Notes: generated by a model from the sequence alone, not told the origin. DNA of 64,000 nt from JABSOG01 sp041583135 (GCA_041583135.1 JBFHGJ010000009.1:1-64000); one strand, 5' to 3'; counted from the first letter of the stretch, positions 26,394-34,768 are shown. Translations and numbers: made by a program.

Positions 26394-26443
26394 GCACACC
26401 CTACATTATATATATCTCCGTTGTAGGGTGCGCCGCGCGCACC
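26384..26443. repeat. REP-like imperfect palindrome, 21-bp arms
   Basis: Left arm 26384-26404 and right arm 26423-26443 (GTAGGGTGCGCCGCGCGCAC plus C) are inverted copies with two mismatches around an AT-rich 18-nt spacer. Large GC-rich intergenic palindromes of this kind are usually dispersed REP/MITE-like elements; copy number elsewhere cannot be judged here. Confidence 0.7.
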
Positions 26444-26505
26444 AAACCGTATTAACAATCTTTTTCTTGGCATTGGCTTGGGCGGTGCTTATCATCCCTG
26501 TAAAG

Positions 26506-26537
26506 AAAAGGCCAACCCTTAAAAGGATTGGCCTTTT
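26506..26537. terminator. Orphan bidirectional hairpin
   Basis: AAAAGGCCAA (26506-26515) and TTGGCCTTTT (26528-26537) form a perfect 10-bp stem with A/T-runs on both sides, a terminator shape in both directions. It is almost 290 nt from the nearest coding stop (26826, minus). Confidence 0.6.
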
Positions 26538-26825
26538 GAATATTTAGGGCGCTATACCGCTCCTGTATTTATGAACGTTCACAGTTAAAGGGATAGTTTA
26601 ATCAAAGTTAATCCCAAGATGCAGCACAGTTGCCGAAAATATCAATGCTTGCATTAGCTAGGACTCAAACCTAACGCTTGAAAATAAAGCGACCCGACAA
26701 AGTGTGTTTGGCGTCAAGTCACTTTTTACCCAGCCAACCCAAGACTAGGCGCTAATCGACGTCTACGCCAATAAAAACAAGCCATAACAGATCAAAAACC
26801 CCATGGTCTGACCAGCTTGGCTGAT

Positions 26826-27305
26826 TTAGCGCTTATTTAACGCCTGATTTAAACAACGCTCTTGTTTTGCCTGATCTTTTTCGGCCAAACATTGGGCGAG
26901 TAAATTCCTCAAGGCGTTTTGATTGATGGCGGCGCTGGGTGTGGGCGTATATTTGGACAAACAGTTGGCCATCAGGCGATGATCGGCCCGGCCGCCACGC
27001 ATTGAGTTTTTCAAGCAAAACTGCCGTTGCTCATAGCTGTATGACTTTATATTGCAAGCCGCTTCGTTGCTCTTACGACGCCAGCCACGCTTTAACATAC
27101 ATTGCTCAATGGCATTGTCATCGTTTAAATGGTTGTATTTGCAGGCCTGAAAATCGGCGGTGGAGTTTTCAATATGAGGATGCACCCAAGCGACACATAT
27201 CGGAGCACCGAGCACATAACTCCTTTGTGGTTTGCTCGGTTCGGGTTGTGTTGCCGCGCAGCCACTCAACAGCGCACACAACAGCAGCATTCGGTAAACG
27301 CCCAT
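26826..27305 (-). CDS. Small cysteine-rich lipoprotein of unknown function
   Basis: 159 residues. The ATG at 27305 is chosen over an upstream in-frame start because it has AAGGA 7 nt upstream and gives a compact lipoprotein signal (MGVYRMLLLCALLSGC, lipidated Cys16). The mature part has eight further cysteines at spaced intervals (PIC, QAC, EQC, AAC, FC, NC, QC, RC), an even number that would suit disulfide bonds in the periplasm, and is rich in Asn, Gln, Lys and Arg. No family recognised. It is divergent from a small membrane-protein gene across a 390-nt region with repeats. Confidence 0.75.
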   Translation of the reverse strand: MGVYRMLLLCALLSGCAATQPEPSKPQRSYVLGAPICVAWVHPHIENSTADFQACKYNHLNDDNAIEQCMLKRGWRRKSNEAACNIKSYSYEQRQFCLKNSMRGGRADHRLMANCLSKYTPTPSAAINQNALRNLLAQCLAEKDQAKQERCLNQALNKR

Positions 27306-27411
27306 CGGTTGTCCTTTGATTTTGCCAAAGCCGTTATTAAAGCCTGTTTTGCGGTTAAATAACAGTGTCAATCGCACTAAACGGCTCCACCCCATCACAA
27401 TCACAAGCTAC

Positions 27412-27486
27412 GTTTTATTGACACTGAGGATAAAAAATTGGCGTTTTCAGTGATGTTTTATTGACTTTTACAGCAAAAAATTGGCG
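27412..27486 (+). repeat. Two 32-bp direct repeats, 43-bp period
   Basis: Copies at 27412-27443 and 27455-27486 share GTTTTATTGAC and AAAAAATTGGCG exactly, separated by nine unrelated bases in each copy. They lie in the divergent region between the 26826-27305 lipoprotein and the 27696-27884 gene. The bipartite conservation suggests a repeated protein-binding site. Confidence 0.65.
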
Positions 27487-27589
27487 CTTTTAACTCAACC
27501 ACACGTTGATTCTAAAATACCAACTAAAAACATTTAAATTCAAATACTTGTAAAAACAAAAAATCTGATTTTTCTTGTTGGTTTTAATC

Positions 27590-27615
27590 AAAAGTGTGAA
27601 GCGCTTCACACTTTT
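27590..27615. promoter_or_regulatory. 26-bp perfect palindrome, probable operator
   Basis: AAAAGTGTGAAGC followed directly by its exact reverse complement, no loop, 80 nt before the ATG at 27696. A loop-free even palindrome with a GAAGCGCTTC centre fits a dimeric repressor site better than a terminator, although TTTT follows. The cognate regulator is unknown. Confidence 0.55.
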
Positions 27616-27695
27616 AAAACAACCACAGAGGTATCCTTATAAACACTGGCGAATGACGTCAGTGTTGGTAAGACTTGGACCAGCAGGAGTATCCC

Positions 27696-27884
27696 ATGAG
27701 CTATCACAAGCAACTACAAAAACAAAAACGCAAACAAATGGCTATGGTAAAGGAAAAACAGAACAGACCAAAAAACAATGCTTATTCGCAAGCAGTGACC
27801 GGTGGCACATGGAAAGTGGTCCTGAGCATCATGACGCTCGCCGGGGTCATCGTCTACACCCTCAATACCTATCCGGGTATGTAG
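27696..27884 (+). CDS. Small membrane protein of unknown function
   Basis: 62 residues. ATG 27696 has a strong AGGAG 7 nt upstream, which favours it over an earlier in-frame start. The N-terminal half is highly basic and Gln-rich (MSYHKQLQKQKRKQMAMVK), and the C-terminal half is a single transmembrane helix (about 38-57, TWKVVLSIMTLAGVIVYTLN) ending in TYPGM. Likely an inner-membrane small protein with a cytoplasmic basic face. The upstream palindrome and repeats suggest regulated expression. Confidence 0.65.
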   Translation: MSYHKQLQKQKRKQMAMVKEKQNRPKNNAYSQAVTGGTWKVVLSIMTLAGVIVYTLNTYPGM

Positions 27885-27927
27885 AGTGTCGATAGCAACA
27901 GAATCGTCGCAAGGATAGTGACCAACC

Positions 27928-27973
27928 AAAAAAGCCTACGGCGCAAAAGCGATTTTGCGCCGTAGGCTTTTTT
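27928..27973. terminator. Strong bidirectional terminator
   Basis: Perfect 21-bp stem (27928-27948 with 27953-27973), GCGA tetraloop of GNRA type, A-run and T-run at the two ends. Lies between the convergent 27696-27884 and 27977-29176 genes, 3 nt from the latter's stop. Confidence 0.92.
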
Positions 27974-27976
27974 CTT

Positions 27977-29176
27977 CTAACGCCGTTTACCACCAAGGCT
28001 GGCCAACTTGGCTTTAAATAGCTGTTCTTCTGCACTGTCATGGGTGCGCTCTAACGCCTTGAGCAGCTGAGTTCTGGCGGCAGTGGTCTTGCCCATTAAA
28101 TAGTAGGCTTTGGCCGCCCCCAAATAGCCGTGAGGGAGATAATGCGCCTTTTCGATGCTTTTACGATAAAATCTTAGCGCCTTTATCGGCTCCTGGTTTG
28201 CCAAGGCTTCGTCAGCCAAGCGCAAATAGGGAAAAGGGCTAGGATCATCCAATCGCTCCAGCCTGCGCTGTAAAGCCTGCGCCTGTTCAAAACGAGATTG
28301 TTTGGCCAACAACAGCTGGTAGTTATAGAGCAAGTTGATACTGTCGCTATTGAGCGTTAAGCCGTAACGATAGAGCGCTTCTGCCTTTGCGGCAAAACCG
28401 AGCTGACGATAAATTACCGCCATAACATTGATACTTTCAGGGGCAAAAGGGGCAAACTCTAATGCGCGAAAGGCGTAGCTTGCCGCTCGTTTGTAGTCTT
28501 CTGCCGCCATGCTGCGCGCAGCAAGGTTGCGGTAAAACATGGCGATAAATGCCTCATTTTTGACCGCCCCGCCAACCCAGGTATTACGAGTCGGGAAGTA
28601 ATCGACCAATAAATAGGGCTTACGGGTAAACAGGGTGCCCGGCTTCGGCTTGAATGTCGGGTCGAATAATTTGGTGACGACATGAGAAGACGCCACCTCG
28701 AACTTACCTGCCTTGGCAAATACTGGTGCACTATCGACTCGGCTATATTTGTACTCAAGCCCGGCAAGGCGCGCATATGCCGTCGTCAGCACGGCCAATG
28801 ACATACAGTTGCCACTGTTGTTGTCTAACGTTTGCTGTGCGGTATAGGTATCGGCGTAATAATTAAACCGACTTAAGCTTTTATCGAGATAGCGAAATAC
28901 CCGCTTGTGTAGCGGATAGCGGCTGTTGGCCGGGTCGTTGAGGTAGGAAAAAAAGTGCGCCTTGGCATCATCAGAAAGCGAGAAAATTTGCTCCGGCGTC
29001 TCTAAAGTATCGCCTATGACGGCAAAATCGAAATCATTGCCATCAACCAATGTCAGTGCCAGCGGTTGCGGTGGTGGCGCCTTTGTCACCTCAGTCGGCA
29101 ACAGTGGCGCTTCGCTGGTACTACAGCCAACGAGTAACAAAAAAAACCATAGCGGCAGGTATCTAATAAGCCTCAT
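27977..29176 (-). CDS. TPR lipoprotein with transglutaminase-like domain
   Basis: 399 residues. Lipoprotein signal with lipobox LLVGC, lipidated Cys18. Residues about 60-200 look like a transglutaminase/cysteine-protease core: Cys124 in NNSGNCMSLAVL, His165 in SSHVVTK and Asp172 in LFDPTF are spaced like a Cys-His-Asp triad. From about 215 onward there are tandem TPR motifs (YKRAASYAFRALEFAP, AEALYRYGLTLNSD, PIKALRFYRKSIEKA, TAARTQLLKALERT). Probable periplasmic, membrane-anchored protein-protein interaction factor; substrate unknown. It shares a minus-strand run with the 29225-29698 gene, 48 nt apart. Confidence 0.8.
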   Translation of the reverse strand: MRLIRYLPLWFFLLLVGCSTSEAPLLPTEVTKAPPPQPLALTLVDGNDFDFAVIGDTLETPEQIFSLSDDAKAHFFSYLNDPANSRYPLHKRVFRYLDKSLSRFNYYADTYTAQQTLDNNSGNCMSLAVLTTAYARLAGLEYKYSRVDSAPVFAKAGKFEVASSHVVTKLFDPTFKPKPGTLFTRKPYLLVDYFPTRNTWVGGAVKNEAFIAMFYRNLAARSMAAEDYKRAASYAFRALEFAPFAPESINVMAVIYRQLGFAAKAEALYRYGLTLNSDSINLLYNYQLLLAKQSRFEQAQALQRRLERLDDPSPFPYLRLADEALANQEPIKALRFYRKSIEKAHYLPHGYLGAAKAYYLMGKTTAARTQLLKALERTHDSAEEQLFKAKLASLGGKRR

Positions 29177-29224
29177 CGGTGCCCCTCCCCTAACGGGTTG
29201 CGCTGATTTAAGCGCTAAAGTGGG

Positions 29225-29698
29225 CTAATATTCGAAGTCTAACCCTTGGCAGCGCCCATCGTAAAACTCCAGCCGCCATAGCCTTTGTTGTTTATCGTCA
29301 TGTTCAAACAACTGACCTGCGCCACCTCGGCGCACTTTACGCGGCGATAATTGAGCCAATATTCTGAGACTATCCGCACGGCGGTAAAACATCAAGTTTA
29401 AATAGGTAAGATGCAGGATCTCATCGTCAAAACAACCGCCATGACAACCGAGCTTTTGCTGCTTTTGCGTCTCTAGCAGCGCCATCAAGCCCTCAGCGTC
29501 TGCCAAAACCTCACGACAATAGGCAAGCAACGCATCATCAGGCAATTGCTCAGGCGCAGCAGCAATGCGAAATTCAAACCCATTGTATTGACCAACCCAG
29601 CACAGATCGTCACGACAAAATTGCATCTCCCCCAACGTTGGCGTACTAAAGCTTTGTTGAGCCGTCACGTCTTGCTCTGGGGTGTTGTTGTGATTCAT
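29225..29698 (-). CDS. Conserved-looking hypothetical cytoplasmic protein
   Basis: 157 residues from the ATG at 29698 (AAGG 7 nt upstream; a TTG two codons earlier is less likely). No signal peptide or membrane segment. Cys residues cluster in FCRDDLCW and LGCHGGCFDDE, which could bind metal, and the C-terminal half is rich in Arg and acidic residues (LSPRKVRRGGAGQLFEHDD). No family recognised. Probably in an operon with the downstream TPR lipoprotein gene. Confidence 0.7.
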   Translation of the reverse strand: MNHNNTPEQDVTAQQSFSTPTLGEMQFCRDDLCWVGQYNGFEFRIAAAPEQLPDDALLAYCREVLADAEGLMALLETQKQQKLGCHGGCFDDEILHLTYLNLMFYRRADSLRILAQLSPRKVRRGGAGQLFEHDDKQQRLWRLEFYDGRCQGLDFEY

Positions 29699-29978
29699 TG
29701 GCAAACCTTAAGTTAAATGTGATTTGAACAATTTGGCCTACAGCAAAGCCGATACTGGCAAACAACCGACTAAAACTGTAATTATATACAGCAAAAATTA
29801 CGATTCAAGCACAGATTGGCTAATTTAGACAAAACTCAATGATACGCGCTAATGGCAACTTTAGAAAATACATAGGCATAGAAATTAGAACGTGATATAA
29901 ACACCACTGTATCCGTACTGGCCTGAGATCAAGACCAGTGTCATTTGATTAACCCCACAACCGAACGATTTTGCAAAG

Positions 29979-30578
29979 ATGACCAATCACCACAACAAAA
30001 AACGCATTGTGATCACCGGCGGCCCAGGCGGCGGAAAAACCACGGCACTGGATCTATTTCGTCGTGAACTTTCCGGGCAAATCGCCTCCGTACCAGAGGC
30101 TGCAACAATGATCTTCGGTGGGGGAATTGAACGTTCGCCGCGGAACGACGTGGTGTGTGCTCAGCAAAAGGCAATATTCAACTTACAACGTCATCTCGAA
30201 GATATTCAGCGTAAATTGTATCCCGATTGTTTAATCTTATGTGACAGGGGCACACTCGATGGCCTAGCCTATTGGCCTGAGTGTGAGGCCGACTTTTTTA
30301 CCACCATGAATACCACCTTAGAGCAGGAGCTGGCGCGCTACGATGCGGTTATTTTCTTTGAAACAGCGGCCAAGTCGGGGCAAGGTATCCGCAGCAACAA
30401 CCCCATTCGTAACGAATCCGAACAAAAAGCGGTAGAGCTTGACGAAAGATTGCAGCAGGTGTGGTCACAACACCCAGACTTCAACTTTGTCAGCTCCAGC
30501 GAGTCCTTTATCAAAAAGATCATGTTCGGCATCATGACCATCGAAAATGTGATCCACAAAATCGATGCAAAAAAATGA
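29979..30578 (+). CDS. AAA-type ATP-binding protein (AAA_28/NadR-like P-loop)
   Basis: 199 residues with a Walker A P-loop GGPGGGKTT at about 14-22, a nucleoside-kinase-like DRGTLDGLAYWP segment near 90 and a lid-like region with SNNPIRNE. This matches small P-loop NTPases of the AAA_28 group, related to the kinase domain of NadR and to Ttd14-like proteins; their substrates are mostly unknown. The ATG at 29979 has only a weak ribosome-binding site. It is flanked by long non-coding stretches on both sides, so monocistronic. Confidence 0.8.
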   Translation: MTNHHNKKRIVITGGPGGGKTTALDLFRRELSGQIASVPEAATMIFGGGIERSPRNDVVCAQQKAIFNLQRHLEDIQRKLYPDCLILCDRGTLDGLAYWPECEADFFTTMNTTLEQELARYDAVIFFETAAKSGQGIRSNNPIRNESEQKAVELDERLQQVWSQHPDFNFVSSSESFIKKIMFGIMTIENVIHKIDAKK

Positions 30579-30672
30579 GTGCAAGTCCCTTAATACATTC
30601 TCCTAAGCAGGTATATAGCACTCGAAACCTATACGACGCGGACCCAGTCGTTGCGCGTCAAACACCGCAGTG

Positions 30673-30906
30673 TCAAATCGCTTCAATATGAGTGAGCTGA
30701 TGCAGATGCTTTCGCCCACAGAGTAATTTGGTTTTAATAAAGATATCGGTTCGTTGCAGCACACTGACAATAAATTCCATGGGGTACCACTTCGCCGCTA
30801 TCGTTGGTCTTTGTGAGACAGTGATCCATAGGGGAATACCATAGTATTTTCCCTGATGAGTAAACCCCACAGCTTTGGCTTTTCGCCTATCCATATATCC
30901 AAACAT
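30673..30906 (-). CDS. Possible small hypothetical protein
   Basis: 77 residues, ATG at 30906 with a GCGAGA about 8-12 nt upstream. The sequence is protein-like (KAVGFTHQGKYYGIPLWI, KWYPMEFIVSVLQ, aromatic and hydrophobic residues alternating with basic ones) and no other frame is better here. No signal peptide or family recognised. Modest confidence that it is translated; the region around it is otherwise empty. Confidence 0.5.
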   Translation of the reverse strand: MFGYMDRRKAKAVGFTHQGKYYGIPLWITVSQRPTIAAKWYPMEFIVSVLQRTDIFIKTKLLCGRKHLHQLTHIEAI

Positions 30907-31322
30907 ACTGTTATCTCGCTTTTTTTCTTCTAAACCCGAGCTTTGCCTAGGGGATAATCAAATCCATGCTAGGTGATCCACAAGACCTGATTTTAGGCAA
31001 ATTAATGAGGCTTACGAACACTAACAAATTTAAATGAGCAAAATCAGAAAAACCTCAACACCCCTTAAATTTACTGCGATAGCGGCTTTTAATCCTGCAA
31101 AAAACCTTACCTTTTTCTTACCAATGTGTGGTTGGCACGATAATTGTCTTGCAAAGCAAGACTTTTGACTTAATGTTAGGTATGCCATCAGGCCAAACCC
31201 GCGTGATTGCTATAGTTTAAAGGGACTAGAGTAATGATTTAGAAAAGGAACATTACCACCTCAATCAAGTGCTAGGGGGTAATATTCGACTGTATGGCTC
31301 CCCCTAGTTTTGTGGTGACAGG
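30907..31322. other. Intergenic region with a terminal hairpin
   Basis: About 415 nt with no supported gene. The only structure seen is CTAGGGGG (31272-31279) inverted at CCCCCTAG (31300-31307), 16 nt past the stop of the following minus-strand gene; loop 20 nt, TTTT on the plus side. It may act as a weak terminator. Confidence 0.4.
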
Positions 31323-31937
31323 CTATCTATTGTGGCTTTTATTAAAGCGGTCGATGATCTCTTGGCGGGTAAATATCAAATCAAAGTTCAGTTTGAGGTA
31401 GAACTTCAGCTCCTGATTATCAACAAACAGGTATTCGTTATCTTGATTGAACTCCCCTTTAATCGGTTGATCTTCAATCAGACGAAAATCTGCCTCTTTA
31501 AAGTGGTAGGGTCTATTGATATCCAGCTTCATGTCTTCTCGGCGTTTGAACAATTTCACCCGAGCACTAAAAGCCGTTTGACTGTCTTCACGAATACGCA
31601 ACGAAACATAATATTTGTGGGTAATGTTGATGGCGCGAATATCATCACCATTGTTTTGTTCATAAAATGGCTTGAACGTTTTAATCGCGGCCTTACCGTT
31701 ATAATGACGCAAGGTGTAGTTCACCGGCGCAGCGTAGGCACTTTGAAACTTAACCCCCAAAATATATTGCGCCTGATCAGGTTCAATGACCCGAACATCA
31801 AAAAAGCCTTTATAGCGATATTGTTGAGCGTTATCGGCCTTTGCCTTAGCCTCGTTGGCAGACACAAGCGATTGTGCGGGTAAACTGTTTGGTGCCAGCA
31901 ACAGCGCAACAAGCGCAGTATTGATTAAAGCTCTCAT
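31323..31937 (-). CDS. Secreted hypothetical protein
   Basis: 204 residues with an N-terminal signal peptide (MRALINTALVALLLAP, cleavage probably after PAQS). The mature part is beta-strand-like, rich in aromatic and charged residues (YRYKGFFDVRVIEPDQAQYI, YYVSLRIREDSQTAFSARVK), without cysteines or membrane helices. Probably periplasmic. No family recognised. It has its own upstream region shared with the divergent cold-shock gene. Confidence 0.7.
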   Translation of the reverse strand: MRALINTALVALLLAPNSLPAQSLVSANEAKAKADNAQQYRYKGFFDVRVIEPDQAQYILGVKFQSAYAAPVNYTLRHYNGKAAIKTFKPFYEQNNGDDIRAINITHKYYVSLRIREDSQTAFSARVKLFKRREDMKLDINRPYHFKEADFRLIEDQPIKGEFNQDNEYLFVDNQELKFYLKLNFDLIFTRQEIIDRFNKSHNR

Positions 31938-32254
31938 TGGTAATAGACAGTGTTCAAAAATGGTTGGGCTTCCTTATTGTCGATGGTTTGACGGCGAAAC
32001 TCAAATCAAGGTTTTTTTATTTCTTCACAGTATAGACCTTATCTGTTCAAAGCTACGGCACTTATTGGTTACAAAGCGACGGCAAATGACCCGTTTACCT
32101 GATTTTTTGCATAAAAACCCGTGGTACAGTTAAATTAGTCCTTCATTTTTAACCTGATTAATTGATATCATAGCGCCATAGATGCACTATGTACCTTTCG
32201 AGGAATAGTCACGAAGAACATTTAGGATAACCACCGGGTATTGTGATCTTGGGG
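31938..32254. other. Divergent intergenic region upstream of the cold-shock gene
   Basis: 317 nt between a minus-strand secreted protein gene and the plus-strand cold-shock gene. AT-rich (about 32100-32160) with likely promoter sequence but no unambiguous -35/-10 pair. Long 5' leaders are common for cold-shock genes; no known riboswitch pattern is seen. Confidence 0.4.
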
Positions 32255-32503
32255 ATGAGTCAGTTGAATAGCGTATTGATAGAAAAAAGAAAGCGTGGGA
32301 AAGTTAAATGGTTTAACGTTTCCAAGGGTTTTGGATTTATAACTTGCCCTGATATCAAAGAAGATATCATGGTCCATTTCTCTGAGGTTCGAGTCACAAT
32401 CGCAGGTACTCGTAATCTGTTTGAAGGACAAACTGTTGAGTTTGATCTGATGAAAACTGAAGGTAAGGGGTACTCAGCGCAAGACGTACAATTGATCTTG
32501 TAA
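32255..32503 (+). CDS. Cold-shock-domain nucleic-acid-binding protein
   Basis: 82 residues from ATG 32255 (an in-frame GTG at 32243 is possible). A 13-residue N-terminal extension is followed by a cold-shock domain: RGKVKWFNVSKGFGFIT contains the RNP1 motif KGFGFI, and IMVHFSEV the RNP2-like motif. RNA/single-stranded DNA chaperone, cytoplasmic. It differs from canonical 69-70-residue Csp proteins by the extension and by divergent C-terminal strands (YSAQDVQLIL), so cold induction should not be assumed. Confidence 0.85.
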   Translation: MSQLNSVLIEKRKRGKVKWFNVSKGFGFITCPDIKEDIMVHFSEVRVTIAGTRNLFEGQTVEFDLMKTEGKGYSAQDVQLIL

Positions 32504-32539
32504 GCACCATCCGCCTTAAATAGCGCCAGATTTAAGACA

Positions 32540-32583
32540 CGCTCGGCACAAAGCTGTGAAGCTCACAGTCTTTGCGCCGAGCG
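32540..32583. other. Long structured hairpin between csp and OPT genes
   Basis: Outer stem CGCTCGGC/GCCGAGCG extended by CAAAG/CTTTG with one mismatch, inner stem CTGTGA/TCACAG around AGC: about 19 paired positions. No T-run follows, so it is not a standard terminator; it may end the csp transcript, protect its 3' end, or affect the OPT gene downstream. Confidence 0.55.
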
Positions 32584-32716
32584 TTGTCGTATTTGGAAAA
32601 CATGAGTACCCTAGCGGTATTGATGTTCTGTGACGCTTGAAAGCCGCCGCCAAACTTGCACTAACGCGCAAATTTATATAGCGTAGGGCAAGTAATAAAA
32701 GCGGAGTCTGATAATA

Positions 32717-34663
32717 ATGAGTAATGCTGACCAGCAATCGAACAGTCAATCTTTTTCACCCTATATTCCAGCAACCCAATCGCCACCAGAATTTACCGTC
32801 AAAGCGGTCCTGTTGGGGATCCTCTTTGGCATTATCTTCGGTGCCGCCAATGCCTATCTCGGCTTACGAGCCGGGTTAACCATCAGCACATCAATTCCAG
32901 TGGCGGTAATGTCCGTTGCCGTATTTAGAATACTGGCCAAAGTCGGATTCAAAAACAACATACTGGAAACCAACATCTCGCAAACCACAGGCTCAGCTTC
33001 AAGCTCATTGGCCAGTGGTATTATCTTTACCTTACCGGCGTTGTTTATGTGGGAGGTTGCCCCCGACTTACTGCAAATGACCGTGCTGGCAATGTCCGGC
33101 GGTTTGATTGGCGTACTGTTTATGGTGCCGCTACGTCGCTTTTTGATAGAAAAAGAACACGGCAAGCTCCCCTACCCAGAAGGCACCGCCTGCGCCGAAG
33201 TATTAAAAGCCAGCGAAAGCGGTGGTAAACAGGCAAAGAATATCTTCATCGGCCTTGGCGTCGGTGCTTTGTTTAAGTTTTTGACGTCTTGGATAAAGCT
33301 TATCCCCGGCCATGCCACCTTATCTATTCCCTTTTTGCCTAAAGGTCAGGTCGGTATGGACTTGTCCCCCGCGCTTTTTGGTGTCGGCTATATTCTTGGG
33401 GTTCGTGTCGCGCTGATCATGGTTGGCGGCGGTTTGCTCTCTTGGCTGGTGATCATTCCCATCATTGCCACTTGGGGAGAAGGCTTAACCGCACCACTTT
33501 ATCCTGAAACGGTCAACCTGATTAAAGACATGTCGGCCAGCCAGATCTGGACCCGCTATGTCCGCTACATAGGTGCTGGCGCCGTTGCCGCCGCCGGTAT
33601 CATTACGCTGATCAGAACCATTCCGGTGATGGTTCAGTCTTTTAAAGTCGGCGCGCAAGAATTGGAAAACCGTTTAGAGGAAAAAGGCAGCATCAAAGTC
33701 CCACGCACCAGCATCGACCTCCCCCTGAAAGCCGTGTTTATCACCGTGGCGGCGGTCGGCTTGTTCTTAGCCGCAACGCCCATTGCTTTTGGTGTCTTGG
33801 GTGATTTTGGCGCGCGTTTACTCGCGGCTGTGTGCGTCGTGGTATTTGCCTTTTTCTTTGTCACTGTCGCTTCGCGTATTGTCGGTATGGTGGGCGTCAC
33901 CAGCAACCCGACCTCGGGAATGACCATCGCAGCCCTGCTCGCCACTTCGACCATCTTTTTGGCCATGGGCTGGACGGATACCGCCGGTAAGGCCGCTGCG
34001 CTGATTGTCGGCTGTGTGGTGGCAATTGCGGCCTCGATATCAGGAGATACGTCGCAAGATCTCAAAACCGGCTATCTCCTTGGTGCGACGCCCAAAAAAC
34101 AACAAATGGGCGAGCTGATTGGGGTGTTGACCTCGGCTGTGTTTGTCAGTGGCGCGGTATTGTTGCTCGGCTCAGTGTTTACCTTCGGCAGCAGCGAATT
34201 GCCAGCACCTCAAGCCACTTTAATGAAGTTGGTCATAGATGGCGTTATCGACCAAAACCTCCCTTGGGGTTTGGTCGCCATTGGCGTGGGTATTACCATC
34301 GTCTGTGAGCTGGTTAAAATACCTTCTTTGCCTTTTGCCGTTGGGGTTTACTTACCGGTCTCCACCATGACGCCTATTTTCCTCGGCGGGTTGTTGCGCT
34401 ACTGGATGGACAAGCGGGCGAAAAACGCTGAAGAAAAAGACAAACAAAATGACAATGGTGTTTTACTCGGCAGTGGTTTTGTCGGTGGAGAGGGCCTAAT
34501 GGGCGTCGGTATTGCCATTACTGCCTTTATCTATAGCAAAAAGCCAGATGGCATCGGTTATGACTGGATGGGGTCTGACACCATCGCGGCCATTGTCGGC
34601 ACCTTAGTGTTCGCAGCCATGATCGGATGGTTCTATAAACGCCTCCAAAAAATCGAAAGTTAA
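32717..34663 (+). CDS. OPT-family oligopeptide transporter
   Basis: 648 residues, polytopic inner-membrane protein with about 14-16 hydrophobic helices. OPT-family motifs are visible near the start (AYLGLRAGLTISTSIPVAVM, NILETNISQTTGSASSSLA) and in the middle (GEGLTAPLYPE, SGDTSQDLKTGYLLGATPKKQ), plus PFAVGVYLPVSTMTPIFLGG at the C-terminal part. Members import oligopeptides or metal-siderophore-like compounds by proton coupling; substrate not predictable. ATG 32717 has GGAG 11 nt upstream. Followed by a strong bidirectional terminator, so probably monocistronic. Confidence 0.93.
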   Translation: MSNADQQSNSQSFSPYIPATQSPPEFTVKAVLLGILFGIIFGAANAYLGLRAGLTISTSIPVAVMSVAVFRILAKVGFKNNILETNISQTTGSASSSLASGIIFTLPALFMWEVAPDLLQMTVLAMSGGLIGVLFMVPLRRFLIEKEHGKLPYPEGTACAEVLKASESGGKQAKNIFIGLGVGALFKFLTSWIKLIPGHATLSIPFLPKGQVGMDLSPALFGVGYILGVRVALIMVGGGLLSWLVIIPIIATWGEGLTAPLYPETVNLIKDMSASQIWTRYVRYIGAGAVAAAGIITLIRTIPVMVQSFKVGAQELENRLEEKGSIKVPRTSIDLPLKAVFITVAAVGLFLAATPIAFGVLGDFGARLLAAVCVVVFAFFFVTVASRIVGMVGVTSNPTSGMTIAALLATSTIFLAMGWTDTAGKAAALIVGCVVAIAASISGDTSQDLKTGYLLGATPKKQQMGELIGVLTSAVFVSGAVLLLGSVFTFGSSELPAPQATLMKLVIDGVIDQNLPWGLVAIGVGITIVCELVKIPSLPFAVGVYLPVSTMTPIFLGGLLRYWMDKRAKNAEEKDKQNDNGVLLGSGFVGGEGLMGVGIAITAFIYSKKPDGIGYDWMGSDTIAAIVGTLVFAAMIGWFYKRLQKIES

Positions 34664-34680
34664 CGGTTAAACGCAACAAA

Positions 34681-34722
34681 AAAACGCCGCGTTTCACAAG
34701 CCTCTGTGAAACGCGGCGTTTT
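34681..34722. terminator. Strong bidirectional terminator
   Basis: Perfect 18-bp stem (34681-34698 with 34705-34722), 6-nt loop, A-run before and T-run after. Serves the convergent OPT and GlyGly-CTERM genes. Confidence 0.9.
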
Positions 34723-34768
34723 ATATTCTACGACCCGCCTTTTGAGCTGGCGAACATAGCAGCCGAGG

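Larger units (their letters stand above)
26153..26825. other. Non-coding stretch with dispersed repeats
   Basis: About 670 nt without a supported gene. It holds a degraded 36-bp direct repeat, a large GC-rich palindrome and a 10-bp perfect hairpin (annotated separately). The few open frames cross these repeats and have no ribosome-binding site or recognisable protein pattern. It reads like repeat-filled accessory sequence downstream of ssrA. Confidence 0.55.

Noticed and set aside
27590..27615. 26-bp palindrome as a simple terminator
   Set aside because: No coding gene ends nearby on the plus strand, and the arms abut without a loop; an operator is the better reading, although TTTT follows on one side.
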